DNA of 64,000 bases from Scleromatobacter sp045810285 (lineage in GTDB: Bacteria; Pseudomonadota; Gammaproteobacteria; Burkholderiales; Burkholderiaceae_C). The DNA is taken from the NCBI GenBank assembly GCA_045810285.1, contig JBJMWE010000110.1, positions 1 to 64,000 on the forward strand, in the 5' to 3' direction. Positions 13,876 to 22,583 of this stretch are shown here, in pieces. A model generated the notes under the pieces. It saw nothing but the letters and a program-made list of their open reading frames with translations. It did no database searches and had not been told where the DNA came from. The position numbers and the translations under genes are program-made. Each line of letters starts with the position of its first letter. Position 1 is the stretch's first letter.

Positions 13876-15153
13876 GTGGACCGGACGACGTACTACGCCG
13901 CGAGCGCGGGTCCCGCGCCCGCGCGTGACGCGTTGCGCGGGCGCGCGGAGGCCCACGTCTGCGTGGTCGGCGGCGGCTTCGCCGGGCTGGCCACCGCCAT
14001 CGGGCTGGTCGAGCGCGGCCAGCGCGATGTCGTGGTCGTCGAGGGCGAGACCGTCGGCCACGGCGCGTCCGGCCGCAATGGCGGCTTCGTGTTCGGCGGC
14101 TTCAGCCTCGACAACGCACAGCTGCTGGCCGACCAGGGCCGCGACGGCGCCCGGGCGATGTACGGCTTCACGCGCCAGGCGGTGCAGACGATCCGCCGCC
14201 GCATCGCGCAGTACGGCATCGCCTGCGACGCCATCGAGGGTGGCGTCGTGCTGGCCAACTGGTTCGACGACGACGCCCTCCTGCGCCGGCGCCAGGAATT
14301 CATGGCGCGCGAGTTCGACGTGCACTGGCAGCTGCTGTCGCGCGACGAGCTGGGCGCCTTCACGACATCGAAGCGCTACACCGGCGGCCTGCTCGAGCCG
14401 GACGCGTTCCACTTCCATCCGCTGAAGTACGCGCGCGGCCTGGCCGCGGCCATCGAACACGGGGGCGGCCGCATCCTCGAACGCTCGCCCGTGACGCGCA
14501 TCGTGCCCCCGCCCATGCCCGACGGCGCCTTCGAAGTGCATGCGGACGGCGGCGTGGTGCACGCGCGCCACGTCGTCGTCTGCGGCGGCGGCTACCTGCG
14601 CGGGCTGTCGGCCCCGCTCGAACGCGCGATGCTGCCGATCGCCACCTACGTGATGGCCACCGAGCCGCTGGGCGACGCGCTCGCGCGCTCGATCCCGGGC
14701 CGCGCCGCGATCTACGACACGCGCTTCTCGTTCGACTACTACCGCCCCCTGCCCGACACGCGCATCCTGTGGGGCGGCCGCATCTCCATCCTCGACCGCG
14801 GCGCCGAGCCCATCGCCCGGATGCTCAAGCGCGACATGCTCAAGGTCTACCCGGAGCTGGCCGACGCGAAGGTCGACTACGCGTGGGGCGGCCTCATGAG
14901 CTACGCGCGCCACCAGATGCCGCAGGTCGGCCGCCTGCCCGACGGCAGCTGGCACGCCCTCGGCTTCGGCGGCCACGGCGTCGGCCCCACCACCGCGGCC
15001 GGCGAGCTGCTGGCCGACGCCATCGCGGCCGGCACGCCCCTGCCGCGCGGCTTTGCCGACTATGGCCTGCCGCGCGTGTGGGGCAAGGCCGGCATGCTGG
15101 CGGCGCAGATGACCTACAACTGGGCCGAGTTCAAGGACTGGCTCAAGGAGTGA
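13876..15153 (+). CDS. FAD-dependent oxidoreductase (DAO/gamma-glutamylputrescine oxidase-like)
   Basis: A 425-residue flavoprotein of the D-amino-acid-oxidase fold family. The Rossmann motif VVGGGFAGLATA lies at residues about 30-41 and is followed by VVVVEGETVGHGASGRNGG, the GASGRNGG pattern of PuuB-like and glycine/sarcosine-oxidase-like enzymes. The C-terminus has the second FAD-binding pattern ALGFGGHGVGPTTAAGELLAD. It likely oxidises an amine or amino acid; the true substrate is not readable. The start is a GTG 7 bases after dsbB, so it belongs to that transcription unit. It converges on the membrane protein gene that follows on the other strand. Confidence 0.85.
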   Translation: MDRTTYYAASAGPAPARDALRGRAEAHVCVVGGGFAGLATAIGLVERGQRDVVVVEGETVGHGASGRNGGFVFGGFSLDNAQLLADQGRDGARAMYGFTRQAVQTIRRRIAQYGIACDAIEGGVVLANWFDDDALLRRRQEFMAREFDVHWQLLSRDELGAFTTSKRYTGGLLEPDAFHFHPLKYARGLAAAIEHGGGRILERSPVTRIVPPPMPDGAFEVHADGGVVHARHVVVCGGGYLRGLSAPLERAMLPIATYVMATEPLGDALARSIPGRAAIYDTRFSFDYYRPLPDTRILWGGRISILDRGAEPIARMLKRDMLKVYPELADAKVDYAWGGLMSYARHQMPQVGRLPDGSWHALGFGGHGVGPTTAAGELLADAIAAGTPLPRGFADYGLPRVWGKAGMLAAQMTYNWAEFKDWLKE

Positions 15154-15192
15154 CGGGTCGGCCGTCGCGGCCTCCGGCTTCGGCGCCGGCCC

Positions 15193-16170
15193 TCAGGTCG
15201 TGCTGACGGCACCGCCCCATCGGGCCTCGATGCGGGCCTGGATCCACACGGCGATCCCGATCGAGACGCACATCGTCAGGAAAGCCGCCCAGGCATGGGG
15301 CCACAGCATCGGCAGGCCCACCAGGACCAGGCCGTCGTTGCTGCCGGGAATGAGCAGGCTGCCCCAGCCCATCATGGCGCCGCCGGCCAGGCAGCGCGCC
15401 GCGGCGGCGGCGTCGATGCGCCGGGCCTGGAAGCGCCCTGCGGCCCGGCCGCCGACGACGGCGCCGGCGAGCAGGCAGGCGGCCAGCGCCAGGCGGCCTG
15501 CGAGGCCCCGGGTCATGCCGCGCGCCAGGTCGGCCAGCGCATCGGTATAGGCCCAGGCGCCGACCAGCAGCAGCATGGCGAGGAAAGCGACGCCGATGAC
15601 CGAAGTCGCCACGTGGGGCGACCAGAGCCTGGCCGGAACGCGCAACGCAGCGCGGCCTCGCAGGCACGCCGAGCCGACGCGCCAGGCGAACACGGCGGCC
15701 ACGATCCAGGCGACAGGCGACGTCGCGAGCATGCCCGGTCCGCCGGCGAGCGGCGCCGGCGCTTCGGCGACCGCCTGGCGCGCGCCGAGCAGGCTGCCGA
15801 GGTAGAACCCCGCCGGCGTCAAGGCGTAGACCCACTCCCCGGAACCGAAGCGCGCGATCGCCCCGAAGACGCAGGCCCGGTTGACGTAGGCCCCCAGCCC
15901 CAGCAGCACGGCTCCCGCCAGCGTCCGCACGGTCAACGCATGCCCGGTGGGCCAGCGCACCGGCAGGTGCAGGGCCCGCGCGGCCAGCAGGCCCGCGCAG
16001 ACCCACAGCGACGCCTCGCCGAGCGCCACGAGGCGCGCGGCCTTGCGCTGGTTGACCACCTGGTCCACGGCGGCCACGGTGCACGTGGCACCGCGCTGGA
16101 TGGCCAGGCCCATCAGCGCCGCGCACAGGGCGGCGGCGCCGAACGCGAGCCCGCGGATCATGATGTCCAT
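15193..16170 (-). CDS. YeeE/YedE family (sulfur-compound) transporter
   Basis: A 325-residue integral membrane protein with about nine to ten hydrophobic segments. It carries the family's Cys motifs: QRGATCTVAA near residue 27 and YVNRACVFGAIARFGSGEW near residue 100, and a third conserved region GWGSLLIPGSNDGLVLVG near 270. In the related protein TsuA (YeeE) such cysteines hand thiosulfate across the membrane, so uptake of thiosulfate or a similar sulfur compound is a reasonable inference. The start at 16170 has GAGGG five bases upstream. The neighbours (FAD oxidoreductase, patatin) give no further hint. Confidence 0.82.
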   Translation of the reverse strand: MDIMIRGLAFGAAALCAALMGLAIQRGATCTVAAVDQVVNQRKAARLVALGEASLWVCAGLLAARALHLPVRWPTGHALTVRTLAGAVLLGLGAYVNRACVFGAIARFGSGEWVYALTPAGFYLGSLLGARQAVAEAPAPLAGGPGMLATSPVAWIVAAVFAWRVGSACLRGRAALRVPARLWSPHVATSVIGVAFLAMLLLVGAWAYTDALADLARGMTRGLAGRLALAACLLAGAVVGGRAAGRFQARRIDAAAAARCLAGGAMMGWGSLLIPGSNDGLVLVGLPMLWPHAWAAFLTMCVSIGIAVWIQARIEARWGGAVSTT

Positions 16171-16216
16171 GTCGCCCTCACTGTCGTTCCTCGATGGCGT
16201 GGCGCGGCATGCATCT

Positions 16217-17353
16217 TCAGTGGTGCTCGATGACGCCTTCGATGGGGTCGGTCGGCGCTTCCCAGGGCGCGCGCTCGATCATCCGCATCGTGTCGGCATA
16301 GCCGGCCTCGCGCCGCGCGCGCACGCCCAGGGGCGAGAAGTCGATGTCCTTGGTGCTGTCTTCCTCCTCGAGACGCGGTGCGACCAGGTGCGCGACGTGC
16401 ATCGTGGTGCTGCATCCCCAAGCCGCGAGATCCTTGCAATGGGCATCGCCGCGCCTGCTCGCGGGCAGTTCCTGCGCCAGCTCGCGGATCACGTGGCGCA
16501 GGCGATGGAGCTGCTTCTGGCGCAGGATGTGGCTGTCCGCGCGGCTGGCGAACTGGATGTCCTTGTGGCGTGCCATCACCTGCCAGATCGAGTCCGGCTC
16601 GGCGCCCGCCTGGTGCCAGACGTTGACGGCGAAGATGAGCGAATCGCGGCGCGGCATGTCGTCGAGCACCGCCTCGATCGGCGTGTTCGAGTAGATGCCG
16701 CCATCCCAGTACGGCTGGCCGTCGATGCGCACCGCGGGGAAGGCGGGCGGCAGCGCGCCGGACGCCATCACGTGGTCGACGCCGAGGCGTTCCTTGCGGC
16801 TGTCGAAGTAGCGCATGGCCCCGCTCGCGGCGTTGACGGCACCCACGGTCAGGCGCATCGGCCCGTCGCCGAGCAGGTCGAAGTCGACCAGCTCGCCCAG
16901 CGTCTCGCGCAGCGGCGCCGTGCTGTAGTAGGCCGCCTGCTCGATGCCCACGCTGGCGCGCGCACCGCGCAGCGACGGCAGGTTGGGCTCGAAGAAGGCC
17001 GGGATGCCGCGCATCACGGTGGTCATGTTGGCCACGAGGTTGCCCATGCCCAGCCAGTCGAACGGGCCCGCGACCGCGCGCGGGCTCTGGACATGGCGCC
17101 AGAACGCATCGAGCCGCTCGAGCCGGTCGGCCGGCTGGTTGCCGGCGACCAGCGCGGCATTGATGGCGCCGATCGACGTCCCGATCACCCAGTCGGGCTC
17201 GATGCCGGCCTCGTGCAGCGCCTCGACGACGCCCACCTGGTAGGCGCCCAGGGCGCCGCCGCCCTGCAGGACGAGCACGACCTGCCCGGGCAGTCTCGAA
17301 GGCGCCCGGGTCGCGGGGGCGGTGGTGGTGGTGGTCATGCGGCGCTTGTTCAT
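16217..17353 (-). CDS. Patatin-like phospholipase
   Basis: A 378-residue serine hydrolase of the patatin family. The oxyanion loop GGGALGAYQVG is at residues about 31-41, the nucleophile Ser60 in GTSIG, and the catalytic Asp217 in YWDGGIYSN, so the Ser-Asp dyad is complete. A C-terminal extension of about 130 residues ends SPLGVRARREAGYADTMRMI. The start at 17353 is chosen for its AGGAG 8 bases upstream. Substrates may be phospholipids or, as seen for related proteins near polyhydroxybutyrate genes, polyester granules. The position beside a cupin and a 3-hydroxybutyrate dehydrogenase supports a link to hydroxybutyrate metabolism. Confidence 0.9.
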   Translation of the reverse strand: MNKRRMTTTTTAPATRAPSRLPGQVVLVLQGGGALGAYQVGVVEALHEAGIEPDWVIGTSIGAINAALVAGNQPADRLERLDAFWRHVQSPRAVAGPFDWLGMGNLVANMTTVMRGIPAFFEPNLPSLRGARASVGIEQAAYYSTAPLRETLGELVDFDLLGDGPMRLTVGAVNAASGAMRYFDSRKERLGVDHVMASGALPPAFPAVRIDGQPYWDGGIYSNTPIEAVLDDMPRRDSLIFAVNVWHQAGAEPDSIWQVMARHKDIQFASRADSHILRQKQLHRLRHVIRELAQELPASRRGDAHCKDLAAWGCSTTMHVAHLVAPRLEEEDSTKDIDFSPLGVRARREAGYADTMRMIERAPWEAPTDPIEGVIEHH

Positions 17354-17408
17354 TCGAAGTCTCCTGGCGGGCCCGTGCGAACGTCTGTCGGACACGGGCC
17401 GCGTGTCC

Positions 17409-17888
17409 TTACATGACCTGCCTGGCCATCGTCGCCGGCTTGGCGTCGTTGACGAGGTCGGCGATCGTCAGCTCCACGGCTTGCGTGCTGCTGTTCTTCC
17501 ACCAGTGCTTCGTGCCGAGGTGCTCGCGCGCGATGTCGCCGGCCTTGTGCAGGATGGGCACCGCGCACTTGCTGTTGTTCTCGAAGATCTCGCCGCTGAC
17601 GACCATGATCAGCGCCGGCCGGTCCTCGTGGCTGTGCAGGGGCACGATGCCGCCCGGCGCGATCGTCATGTGCCGCATGCGCAGGCGACGCTGGTCCAGG
17701 TGCACGTTCTCCTGGGCGAGATCGATGGCGGCGAGCTCCGTGTCGGTGACGCCGACCGGGGCCGTCGGGGCACCGGGCAACGCGTTGGCGGCGGCCTGCC
17801 CGGACGGGCATTCGCCGGCGTGCGCGATGCCGAAGCCGGCGAGGCTGCAGGCGACGGCGGCCTGGAGGACGAGGGTGTTGATCTTCAT
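17409..17888 (-). CDS. Exported cupin-domain protein
   Basis: A 159-residue protein with a signal peptide (MKINTLVLQAAVACSLAGFG, cleavage after AHA) and one cupin barrel. The metal-ligand pattern is visible: PGGIVPLHSHEDRPALIMVVSGE in the first cupin motif (His, His, Glu) and GDIAREHLGTKHWWKN in the second (His). A periplasmic single-domain cupin of this type has no assigned reaction. The start has AGGAG about 9 bases upstream. It lies between the patatin and dehydrogenase genes with short spacers, so co-transcription is likely, although its export separates it from both cytoplasmic enzymes. Confidence 0.82.
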   Translation of the reverse strand: MKINTLVLQAAVACSLAGFGIAHAGECPSGQAAANALPGAPTAPVGVTDTELAAIDLAQENVHLDQRRLRMRHMTIAPGGIVPLHSHEDRPALIMVVSGEIFENNSKCAVPILHKAGDIAREHLGTKHWWKNSSTQAVELTIADLVNDAKPATMARQVM

Positions 17889-17944
17889 GGGTTGACTCCT
17901 GAAAAGGCGAAGGCGTGGGAAAGGGAGATCCAGGGGGCCTGGAG

Positions 17945-18727
17945 CTATTGCGCCGTCCAGCCGCCTTCGATGGGCAGCACGGCGCCGGTGATGGAAGCGG
18001 CGTCGTCCGAGCAGAGGAACGCCGTGAGCGCGGCGACCTGCTCGACCGTGACGAACTTCTTCGTCGGCTGCGCGGCCAGCAGCACGTCTCGGACGACCTG
18101 CTCCGCGGTGATGCCGCGCGAGCGCGCGGTGTCGGGAATCTGGCGCTCGACCAGCGGGGTGAGCACGTAGCCCGGGCAGACCGCATTGACGGTGATGCCC
18201 GCCTCCGCGACCTCGAGCGCGACGGCCTTCGTGAAGCCGGCCACGCCGTGCTTGGCCGTGACGTAGGCCGACTTGTAGGGGCTGGCGACAAGCGCATGCG
18301 CCGAGGCGATGTTGACGATGCGCCCGAAGCCCCGCCGCTTCATCGCCGGCAGCGCCAGGCGCGTCGTGTGGAAGTTCGCGCTCAGGTTGATCGCGAGGAT
18401 CGCGTACCACTTGTCGACGGGAAACTCGTCGACCGGCGCGACGTGCTGGATGCCCGCGTTGTTGACCAGCAGGTCGACGCTGCCGAATTCCGCCAGCGCG
18501 CGGGCCATCATCGATTCGATGTCCTCGACGCGGCTCATGTCGGCGGCGTCGTGACGCACCTCGACGCCATGCATCTCCGCCATGCCGGCACGCAGGTGCT
18601 CGATCTCGCGCGCGTCGCCGAAGCCGTTGAGGATGACGCTGGAGCCCTGCGCCGCGAGCGTCTGGGCGATGCCCAGCCCGATGCCCGAGGTCGAGCCGGT
18701 GACCAGGGCGGTCTTTCCCATGAACAT
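17945..18727 (-). CDS. bdhA: D-3-hydroxybutyrate dehydrogenase
   Basis: A 260-residue short-chain dehydrogenase that interconverts (R)-3-hydroxybutyrate and acetoacetate with NAD, used when polyhydroxybutyrate is consumed. The cofactor motif TGSTSGIG is at residues 10-17, NNAG at 89-92 and the catalytic triad Ser142, Tyr155, Lys159 (SPYKSAYVTAKHG). The block AGIQHVAPVDEFPVDKW and the closing PIEGGWTAQ are characteristic of 3-hydroxybutyrate dehydrogenases within this large family. AAGGAG precedes the ATG at 18727. It is divergent from a LysR regulator, which probably controls it. Confidence 0.9.
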   Translation of the reverse strand: MFMGKTALVTGSTSGIGLGIAQTLAAQGSSVILNGFGDAREIEHLRAGMAEMHGVEVRHDAADMSRVEDIESMMARALAEFGSVDLLVNNAGIQHVAPVDEFPVDKWYAILAINLSANFHTTRLALPAMKRRGFGRIVNIASAHALVASPYKSAYVTAKHGVAGFTKAVALEVAEAGITVNAVCPGYVLTPLVERQIPDTARSRGITAEQVVRDVLLAAQPTKKFVTVEQVAALTAFLCSDDAASITGAVLPIEGGWTAQ

Positions 18728-18890
18728 GGTGGGTTCTCCTTGTCTTGCGCCGTTGCGACGGGTCGTCGATGGCATGGACGCAAGGTTAGGCACGCCCCGT
18801 CCGGCAGGGAAATGGCATCAATTCATGGCCTGATCCGCGCCGGTTATCACGGCGCGTGTAAGGTTTCGGCGCGGCGTCCGACTGGCCTGC
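18728..18890. promoter_or_regulatory. Divergent promoter region between bdhA and LysR gene
   Basis: A 163-base spacer between divergent starts. A candidate LysR box, TCA-10 bases-TGA, lies at 18818-18833 (TCAATTCATGGCCTGA), about 58 bases upstream of the regulator start. This is a pattern match only; no promoter hexamers stand out in the GC-rich remainder. Confidence 0.35.
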
Positions 18891-19778
18891 ATGGAGCTCT
18901 ACCAGATCCGCTACTTCCTGGCCGTCGCCGAGACGCTGAACTTCACGCGCGCGTCGGAGCGGTCGTTCGTCTCGCAGCCCGCGCTCACCAAGGCCATCCA
19001 GCGGCTGGAGGAGACGATCGGCGGCCGGCTGTTCGACCGGACCAAGAACTCGGTGCAGCTCACCGGCCTGGGCACCGCCATGCTGCCGAACTTCCGCCAG
19101 ATCTACGACAGCGCGAACCACGCGCGCGAGCAGGCGCGCCTCCTGGTCCGGGAGCGCAAGGAGGCCGTGCGCGTGGGCGTGATGTGCACCATCGATTTCC
19201 ACCAGGTGCTGCCCGGGTTCGTGCGCACGCAGGAAGGCCGCACCGAGATCGCGCTGAGCTTTCAGGAAGGCAACCTGGAGGCGCTGACCGACGCGCTCGA
19301 CCAGGGCGACGTCGACGTCGGCATCCTGTGCTCGCCCTATGAAATGCCCAGGCGCTTCCGCACGCTGCCGCTGTTTCGCGAGGACTACGTCGTCGCCGTG
19401 GGCGACGACCACCGGTTCGGCGACCGCACCGGCATCGAGATCGCCGAGCTCGACCGGGAACGCTATTGCGAGCGCACGATGTGCGAGTTCTCGACCTACA
19501 TCGAACGCCTGCTGCGCGCGCGCGGCATCGGCCTGGAGGTGGTGCAGAGCTCGGCGCGCGAGGACTGGATCCAGGCGCTGGTGCGCGCGAATTTCGGCGT
19601 CGCGTTCATGCCGGTGTCGATCGCCCGCGCCGCCGGGCTGCGCTTCGTCCGCACCGACGACGTGCCGATCGTGCGGGAGGTGATGGTGATCCTGCGGGCC
19701 GAGCGGCCCGTCAGCGACGCCCAGCAGGCCGTCGTCGATTCGCTGCTGGCGCACGACTGGGCTCCGATGATGGGGTGA
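18891..19778 (+). CDS. LysR-type transcriptional regulator
   Basis: A 295-residue regulator. Residues 1-60 form the LysR winged helix (LYQIRYFLAVAETLNFTRAS, then SQPALTKAIQRLEETIGGRLFDR). The rest is the periplasmic-binding-protein-like effector domain (VGVMCTIDFHQVLPGFV, GDVDVGILCSPYEMPRRF). Divergent transcription from bdhA suggests it senses a related metabolite such as acetoacetate or hydroxybutyrate and controls the bdhA-cupin-patatin unit; this is inference from position. An ECF sigma factor gene follows on the same strand after about 110 bases. Confidence 0.9.
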   Translation: MELYQIRYFLAVAETLNFTRASERSFVSQPALTKAIQRLEETIGGRLFDRTKNSVQLTGLGTAMLPNFRQIYDSANHAREQARLLVRERKEAVRVGVMCTIDFHQVLPGFVRTQEGRTEIALSFQEGNLEALTDALDQGDVDVGILCSPYEMPRRFRTLPLFREDYVVAVGDDHRFGDRTGIEIAELDRERYCERTMCEFSTYIERLLRARGIGLEVVQSSAREDWIQALVRANFGVAFMPVSIARAAGLRFVRTDDVPIVREVMVILRAERPVSDAQQAVVDSLLAHDWAPMMG

Positions 19779-19888
19779 GCGGGTGGGGATCGGCCCGCCG
19801 ATGGCGATCCCACGAACGCGCGCCGCCCGGGCCGAGGCAGGCCCGCCTGCGTCGATATACTCGCGCATCGCATTCCGGTCGAGCTGCC

Positions 19889-20449
19889 ATGTCGGATTTC
19901 GCACTCCAGGTCGAGACGCTGCGCCCGCAGCTGCTGCGGTTCGCCCGCACGCAGCTGCGCAACGAGGCCTGGGCCGAAGACGCCGTCTCCGAAAGCGTGG
20001 TCGCCGCCCTCGAGCGGCCCGCGGCCTTCGCCGGCCAGTCGCAGCTCAAGTCCTGGCTGATCGGCGTCCTCAAGCACAAGCTGATCGACCAGCTGCGCCG
20101 CAACACGCGCGAGGCGACGATCCTGGTGGGCGAGGACGGCGAGGATCTCGACGACGACCTGTTCCTGCCCGACGGCCACTGGCGCGAAGCGCCGCAGGAC
20201 TGGGGCGATCCCGACGCCGCCTGCTGCCAGAAGGAATTCTTCGAGATCCTGCAGGCGTGCTGCGATCACCTGCCGCCCGTGCAGGCCCGCGTCTTCATGA
20301 TGCGCGAGTGGCTGGAACTCGACTCCGGCGAGATCTGCACCCAGCTGGCGATCTCCGCCGGCAACCTGTGGGTGCTGCTCCATCGCGCCCGGCTGCGCTT
20401 GCGCGACTGCCTGCAGGTGCGCTGGTTCGACGGCCAACCCGGGAAGTGA
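19889..20449 (+). CDS. ECF-type RNA polymerase sigma factor
   Basis: A 186-residue sigma factor with region 2 (LLRFARTQLRNEAWAEDAVSE, then SQLKSWLIGVLKHKLIDQLRR) and region 4 (LPPVQARVFMMREWLELDSG, then EICTQLAISAGNLWVLLHRARLRLRDCL). The ~50-residue linker is long and acidic (EDGEDLDDDLFLPDGHWREAP). ECF sigma factors switch on small stress regulons when released from an anti-sigma factor; here the partner is encoded 4 bases downstream. The region 4 wording (NLWVLLHRARLRLRDCL) matches betaproteobacterial ECFs paired with short zinc-finger anti-sigmas. Confidence 0.92.
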   Translation: MSDFALQVETLRPQLLRFARTQLRNEAWAEDAVSESVVAALERPAAFAGQSQLKSWLIGVLKHKLIDQLRRNTREATILVGEDGEDLDDDLFLPDGHWREAPQDWGDPDAACCQKEFFEILQACCDHLPPVQARVFMMREWLELDSGEICTQLAISAGNLWVLLHRARLRLRDCLQVRWFDGQPGK

Positions 20450-20453
20450 CGCC

Positions 20454-20645
20454 ATGCAGAACACCTTGACCTGCCGCCAGGCCACCAAGCTCCTGCTCGA
20501 GGACGAGGACTGCGAGATCCGCGTCGAGGACCGGGTCGCGCTGCAGGTACACGTGCGCATCTGCTTTGCCTGCGCGCGCTTCGTCGGCCAGCTCAACTTC
20601 ATGCGTCGCGCGACCCGCGCCTGGCGCAAGCATTGCGAGACCTGA
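20454..20645 (+). CDS. Zinc-finger (ZAS-type) anti-sigma factor, minimal and soluble
   Basis: A 63-residue protein starting 4 bases after the sigma factor gene. It carries the anti-sigma zinc motif HxxxCxxC (His33, Cys37, Cys40, in VHVRICFACARF) with an upstream Cys at position 7 or 20 as possible fourth ligand. There is no membrane segment or extra sensory domain, so it is a cytoplasmic mini anti-sigma factor whose zinc cysteines may themselves sense oxidants, as in RsrA or ChrR. That sensing mode is inference. The coupling of the two genes is typical of ECF pairs. Confidence 0.8.
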   Translation: MQNTLTCRQATKLLLEDEDCEIRVEDRVALQVHVRICFACARFVGQLNFMRRATRAWRKHCET

Positions 20646-20703
20646 CGGCCGGGCAACGCGCTCGCCGTGCACGCATCCGGCGGCGCGGCGGCGCGCCGCC
20701 GGA

Positions 20704-21954
20704 TCACTCCGCCTTCGCGGCCTGGCCGTCCCGCGCGGCATCGAACAGCACGCGCCCGCCGCGGATCGCGTAGCGGACATCGGAGAACGCGGCCACGCCA
20801 GCCGTCTTCGGATCGGAGCCGAGGATGGTGAGGTCGCCGTCGTCGCCGCGCACCACGCGTCCTGCGTGGCGGTCGAGCCTGAACAGCGCGGTGGGCGTCG
20901 TGGTGAGCATGGCCAGGATGTCGTCGACGTCCAGGCCGGCCTGCGACAGCTGGCGGAACTCCTCGGAAACGTCGTAGTCGGACTGGAAGCCGGTGTCGGT
21001 GCCGAACACCAGCCGGATGCCCGCATGGTGGGCGTCGAGCAGGAACCGGCGGATGTCGGCGATGTCGTCATCCCGCGAGAACAGCTTCAGCGTCGGGATG
21101 ATCACGAGGTGCCGGCCGGCCATCTCGCGCACCATCGCCGCATCGATGCCGTCGACGACCTCCGGCGCGTGCGCCAGCACGTCGACGCCGCTGTCCAGCG
21201 CGACGCGCACGCCTTCGAGGTTCGTCGCATGCGAGAAGACGAGCGCGCCGTGACGATGCGATTCGGCGACCGCGGCGGTGGCGATGTCGGTGCGCATCGG
21301 CTGGACCTGGTTGGGCTTGACGATCGAGCCGGTGAACAGCTTCGTGATGTCGGCGCCGCCCGCCAGGTTCTTCGCGACGGCCGCGCGCGCCGCGTCGGGC
21401 GAGGCCGGCTGCGGCAGGCCGGCGCGCAGCGCGGGGGGCAGGTCGTCCAGGTAGTACGGCAGCGCGTGCTCGGGGTACAGCGGCAGGCTGGCGGTGCGGA
21501 TGCGCGGGCCGGCGACCTCGCCCTGCTCGATGCGGCGGCGCAGCTCGATCGTGATGCCGGGATCGGAGCCCGTGTCGACCACCGAGGTGAAGCCGGAGCG
21601 GGTGAGCATGTCGCGCAGCTGGCGCTCGAGCGTGCGCGGATCCTGCGTGGCGACGCCCTGCCACTTGGGCTCGATGAAGTGCACGTGCGCGTTCCAGAAG
21701 CCGGCCATGACGACGCAGCCGTCGCAGGGCAGCACCCTGGTGCCCCTGGGCAGCGCGACCCGTCGCGCCACCGCCGCGATCCTGCCATCATGGATCAGCA
21801 CCGTGGCATCGGCGAGCGGCGTCACGCCCGGCGCCGTGTAGACCTTGGCGTGGACGACGGCGACGTCGGACGCCAGGCCCGCATTCGCCCCCGCGCCGAA
21901 GGCCAGGGCGGTCGCGATCATGCGGATCTTCGAGGGCAGGGACGAACCAGGCAT
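20704..21954 (-). CDS. Exported amidohydrolase family protein
   Basis: A 416-residue metal-dependent amidohydrolase with a signal peptide (KIRMIATALAFGAGANAGLA). The N-terminal beta domain has the DATVLIHDGRIAAVA signature; the first metal site is NAHVHF (HxH). Later come KLFTG (candidate metal-bridging Lys), FSHATNLEG (His), VLAHAPE (His) and FGTDTG (Asp), as in imidazolonepropionase-like enzymes. A function such as hydrolysis of a small cyclic amide or dipeptide in the periplasm is possible, but substrate cannot be read. The internal ATG at 21954 (GGAG 8 bases upstream) is preferred because the longer frame upstream is Arg-rich and lacks protein character. Confidence 0.82.
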   Translation of the reverse strand: MPGSSLPSKIRMIATALAFGAGANAGLASDVAVVHAKVYTAPGVTPLADATVLIHDGRIAAVARRVALPRGTRVLPCDGCVVMAGFWNAHVHFIEPKWQGVATQDPRTLERQLRDMLTRSGFTSVVDTGSDPGITIELRRRIEQGEVAGPRIRTASLPLYPEHALPYYLDDLPPALRAGLPQPASPDAARAAVAKNLAGGADITKLFTGSIVKPNQVQPMRTDIATAAVAESHRHGALVFSHATNLEGVRVALDSGVDVLAHAPEVVDGIDAAMVREMAGRHLVIIPTLKLFSRDDDIADIRRFLLDAHHAGIRLVFGTDTGFQSDYDVSEEFRQLSQAGLDVDDILAMLTTTPTALFRLDRHAGRVVRGDDGDLTILGSDPKTAGVAAFSDVRYAIRGGRVLFDAARDGQAAKAE

Positions 21955-22154
21955 CAAGAGGGCTCCAGTGGGTGCGACAGGGTGGCCTGCAGGACCAGTG
22001 TCGCGATTGCGAACTTCGTTGAACAGGTCGCGAGAGAAGCGCAAGCGTTGTCGGATCCGCTCGCAAACGCCCGTGGACCAGGCGCCGCCCGGAGCGAGGC
22101 TCGATGTCTCGCGGGCACGGCCACGACGGCGACGGGCATTTTCGAGGGGATTCT

Positions 22155-22583
22155 TCAACGAATTTCTCGATCACGACTCCAGGGTTGCGACGACTCCACC
22201 ACCGCCGGGATGGCGGAAACGATGTCCGAGCGCCGCACGCGCTGGGTCGCCCGGTCACCGCTCTCGACATGGGCGCCCTGGCCGCGCAGCTCGGCGCCGC
22301 CCTCGAGCCGGGCACGCAATTGGTAGCCGCCCTCGCCGCAGATCATGAAGCGGAACGTCGCCCGGTCGCCCGGCTCGAGCGCTCCGCGCGACAGCGCGTT
22401 CCGGGCGCCGCAGCTCTCGACGTCCAGCGCGAGCGACGTCACGCGCAGCCCGGACTCGTTGACGACGTCGACGTGGACGTCCCGGTCACCCCACCCGCGA
22501 ATGACCGCGGTGGCCGCGCCGGCGGCGAAGCCGACGAGCAGCGGCGCGATGGTGAGGACGATGAAGAACCACCGGCGCGTCAT
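22155..22583 (-). CDS. Hypothetical single-pass membrane protein
   Basis: A 142-residue protein with an N-terminal membrane anchor (WFFIVLTIAPLLVGFAAGAA) and a periplasmic beta-rich domain (VHVDVVNESGLRVTSLALDVE, FRFMICGEGGYQLRARLEGG) with two Cys that may pair. The pattern of an N-terminal anchor plus an immunoglobulin-like beta domain is visible, but no family is recognised. Its ATG overlaps the TGA of the RidA-like gene upstream (ATGA), so the two are translationally coupled. Confidence 0.7.
   Translation of the reverse strand: MTRRWFFIVLTIAPLLVGFAAGAATAVIRGWGDRDVHVDVVNESGLRVTSLALDVESCGARNALSRGALEPGDRATFRFMICGEGGYQLRARLEGGAELRGQGAHVESGDRATQRVRRSDIVSAIPAVVESSQPWSRDREIR

Noticed and set aside
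13876..15153. Naming the FAD oxidoreductase puuB
   Set aside because: The GASGRNGG motif is shared by several amine and amino-acid oxidases, and no putrescine genes lie nearby.
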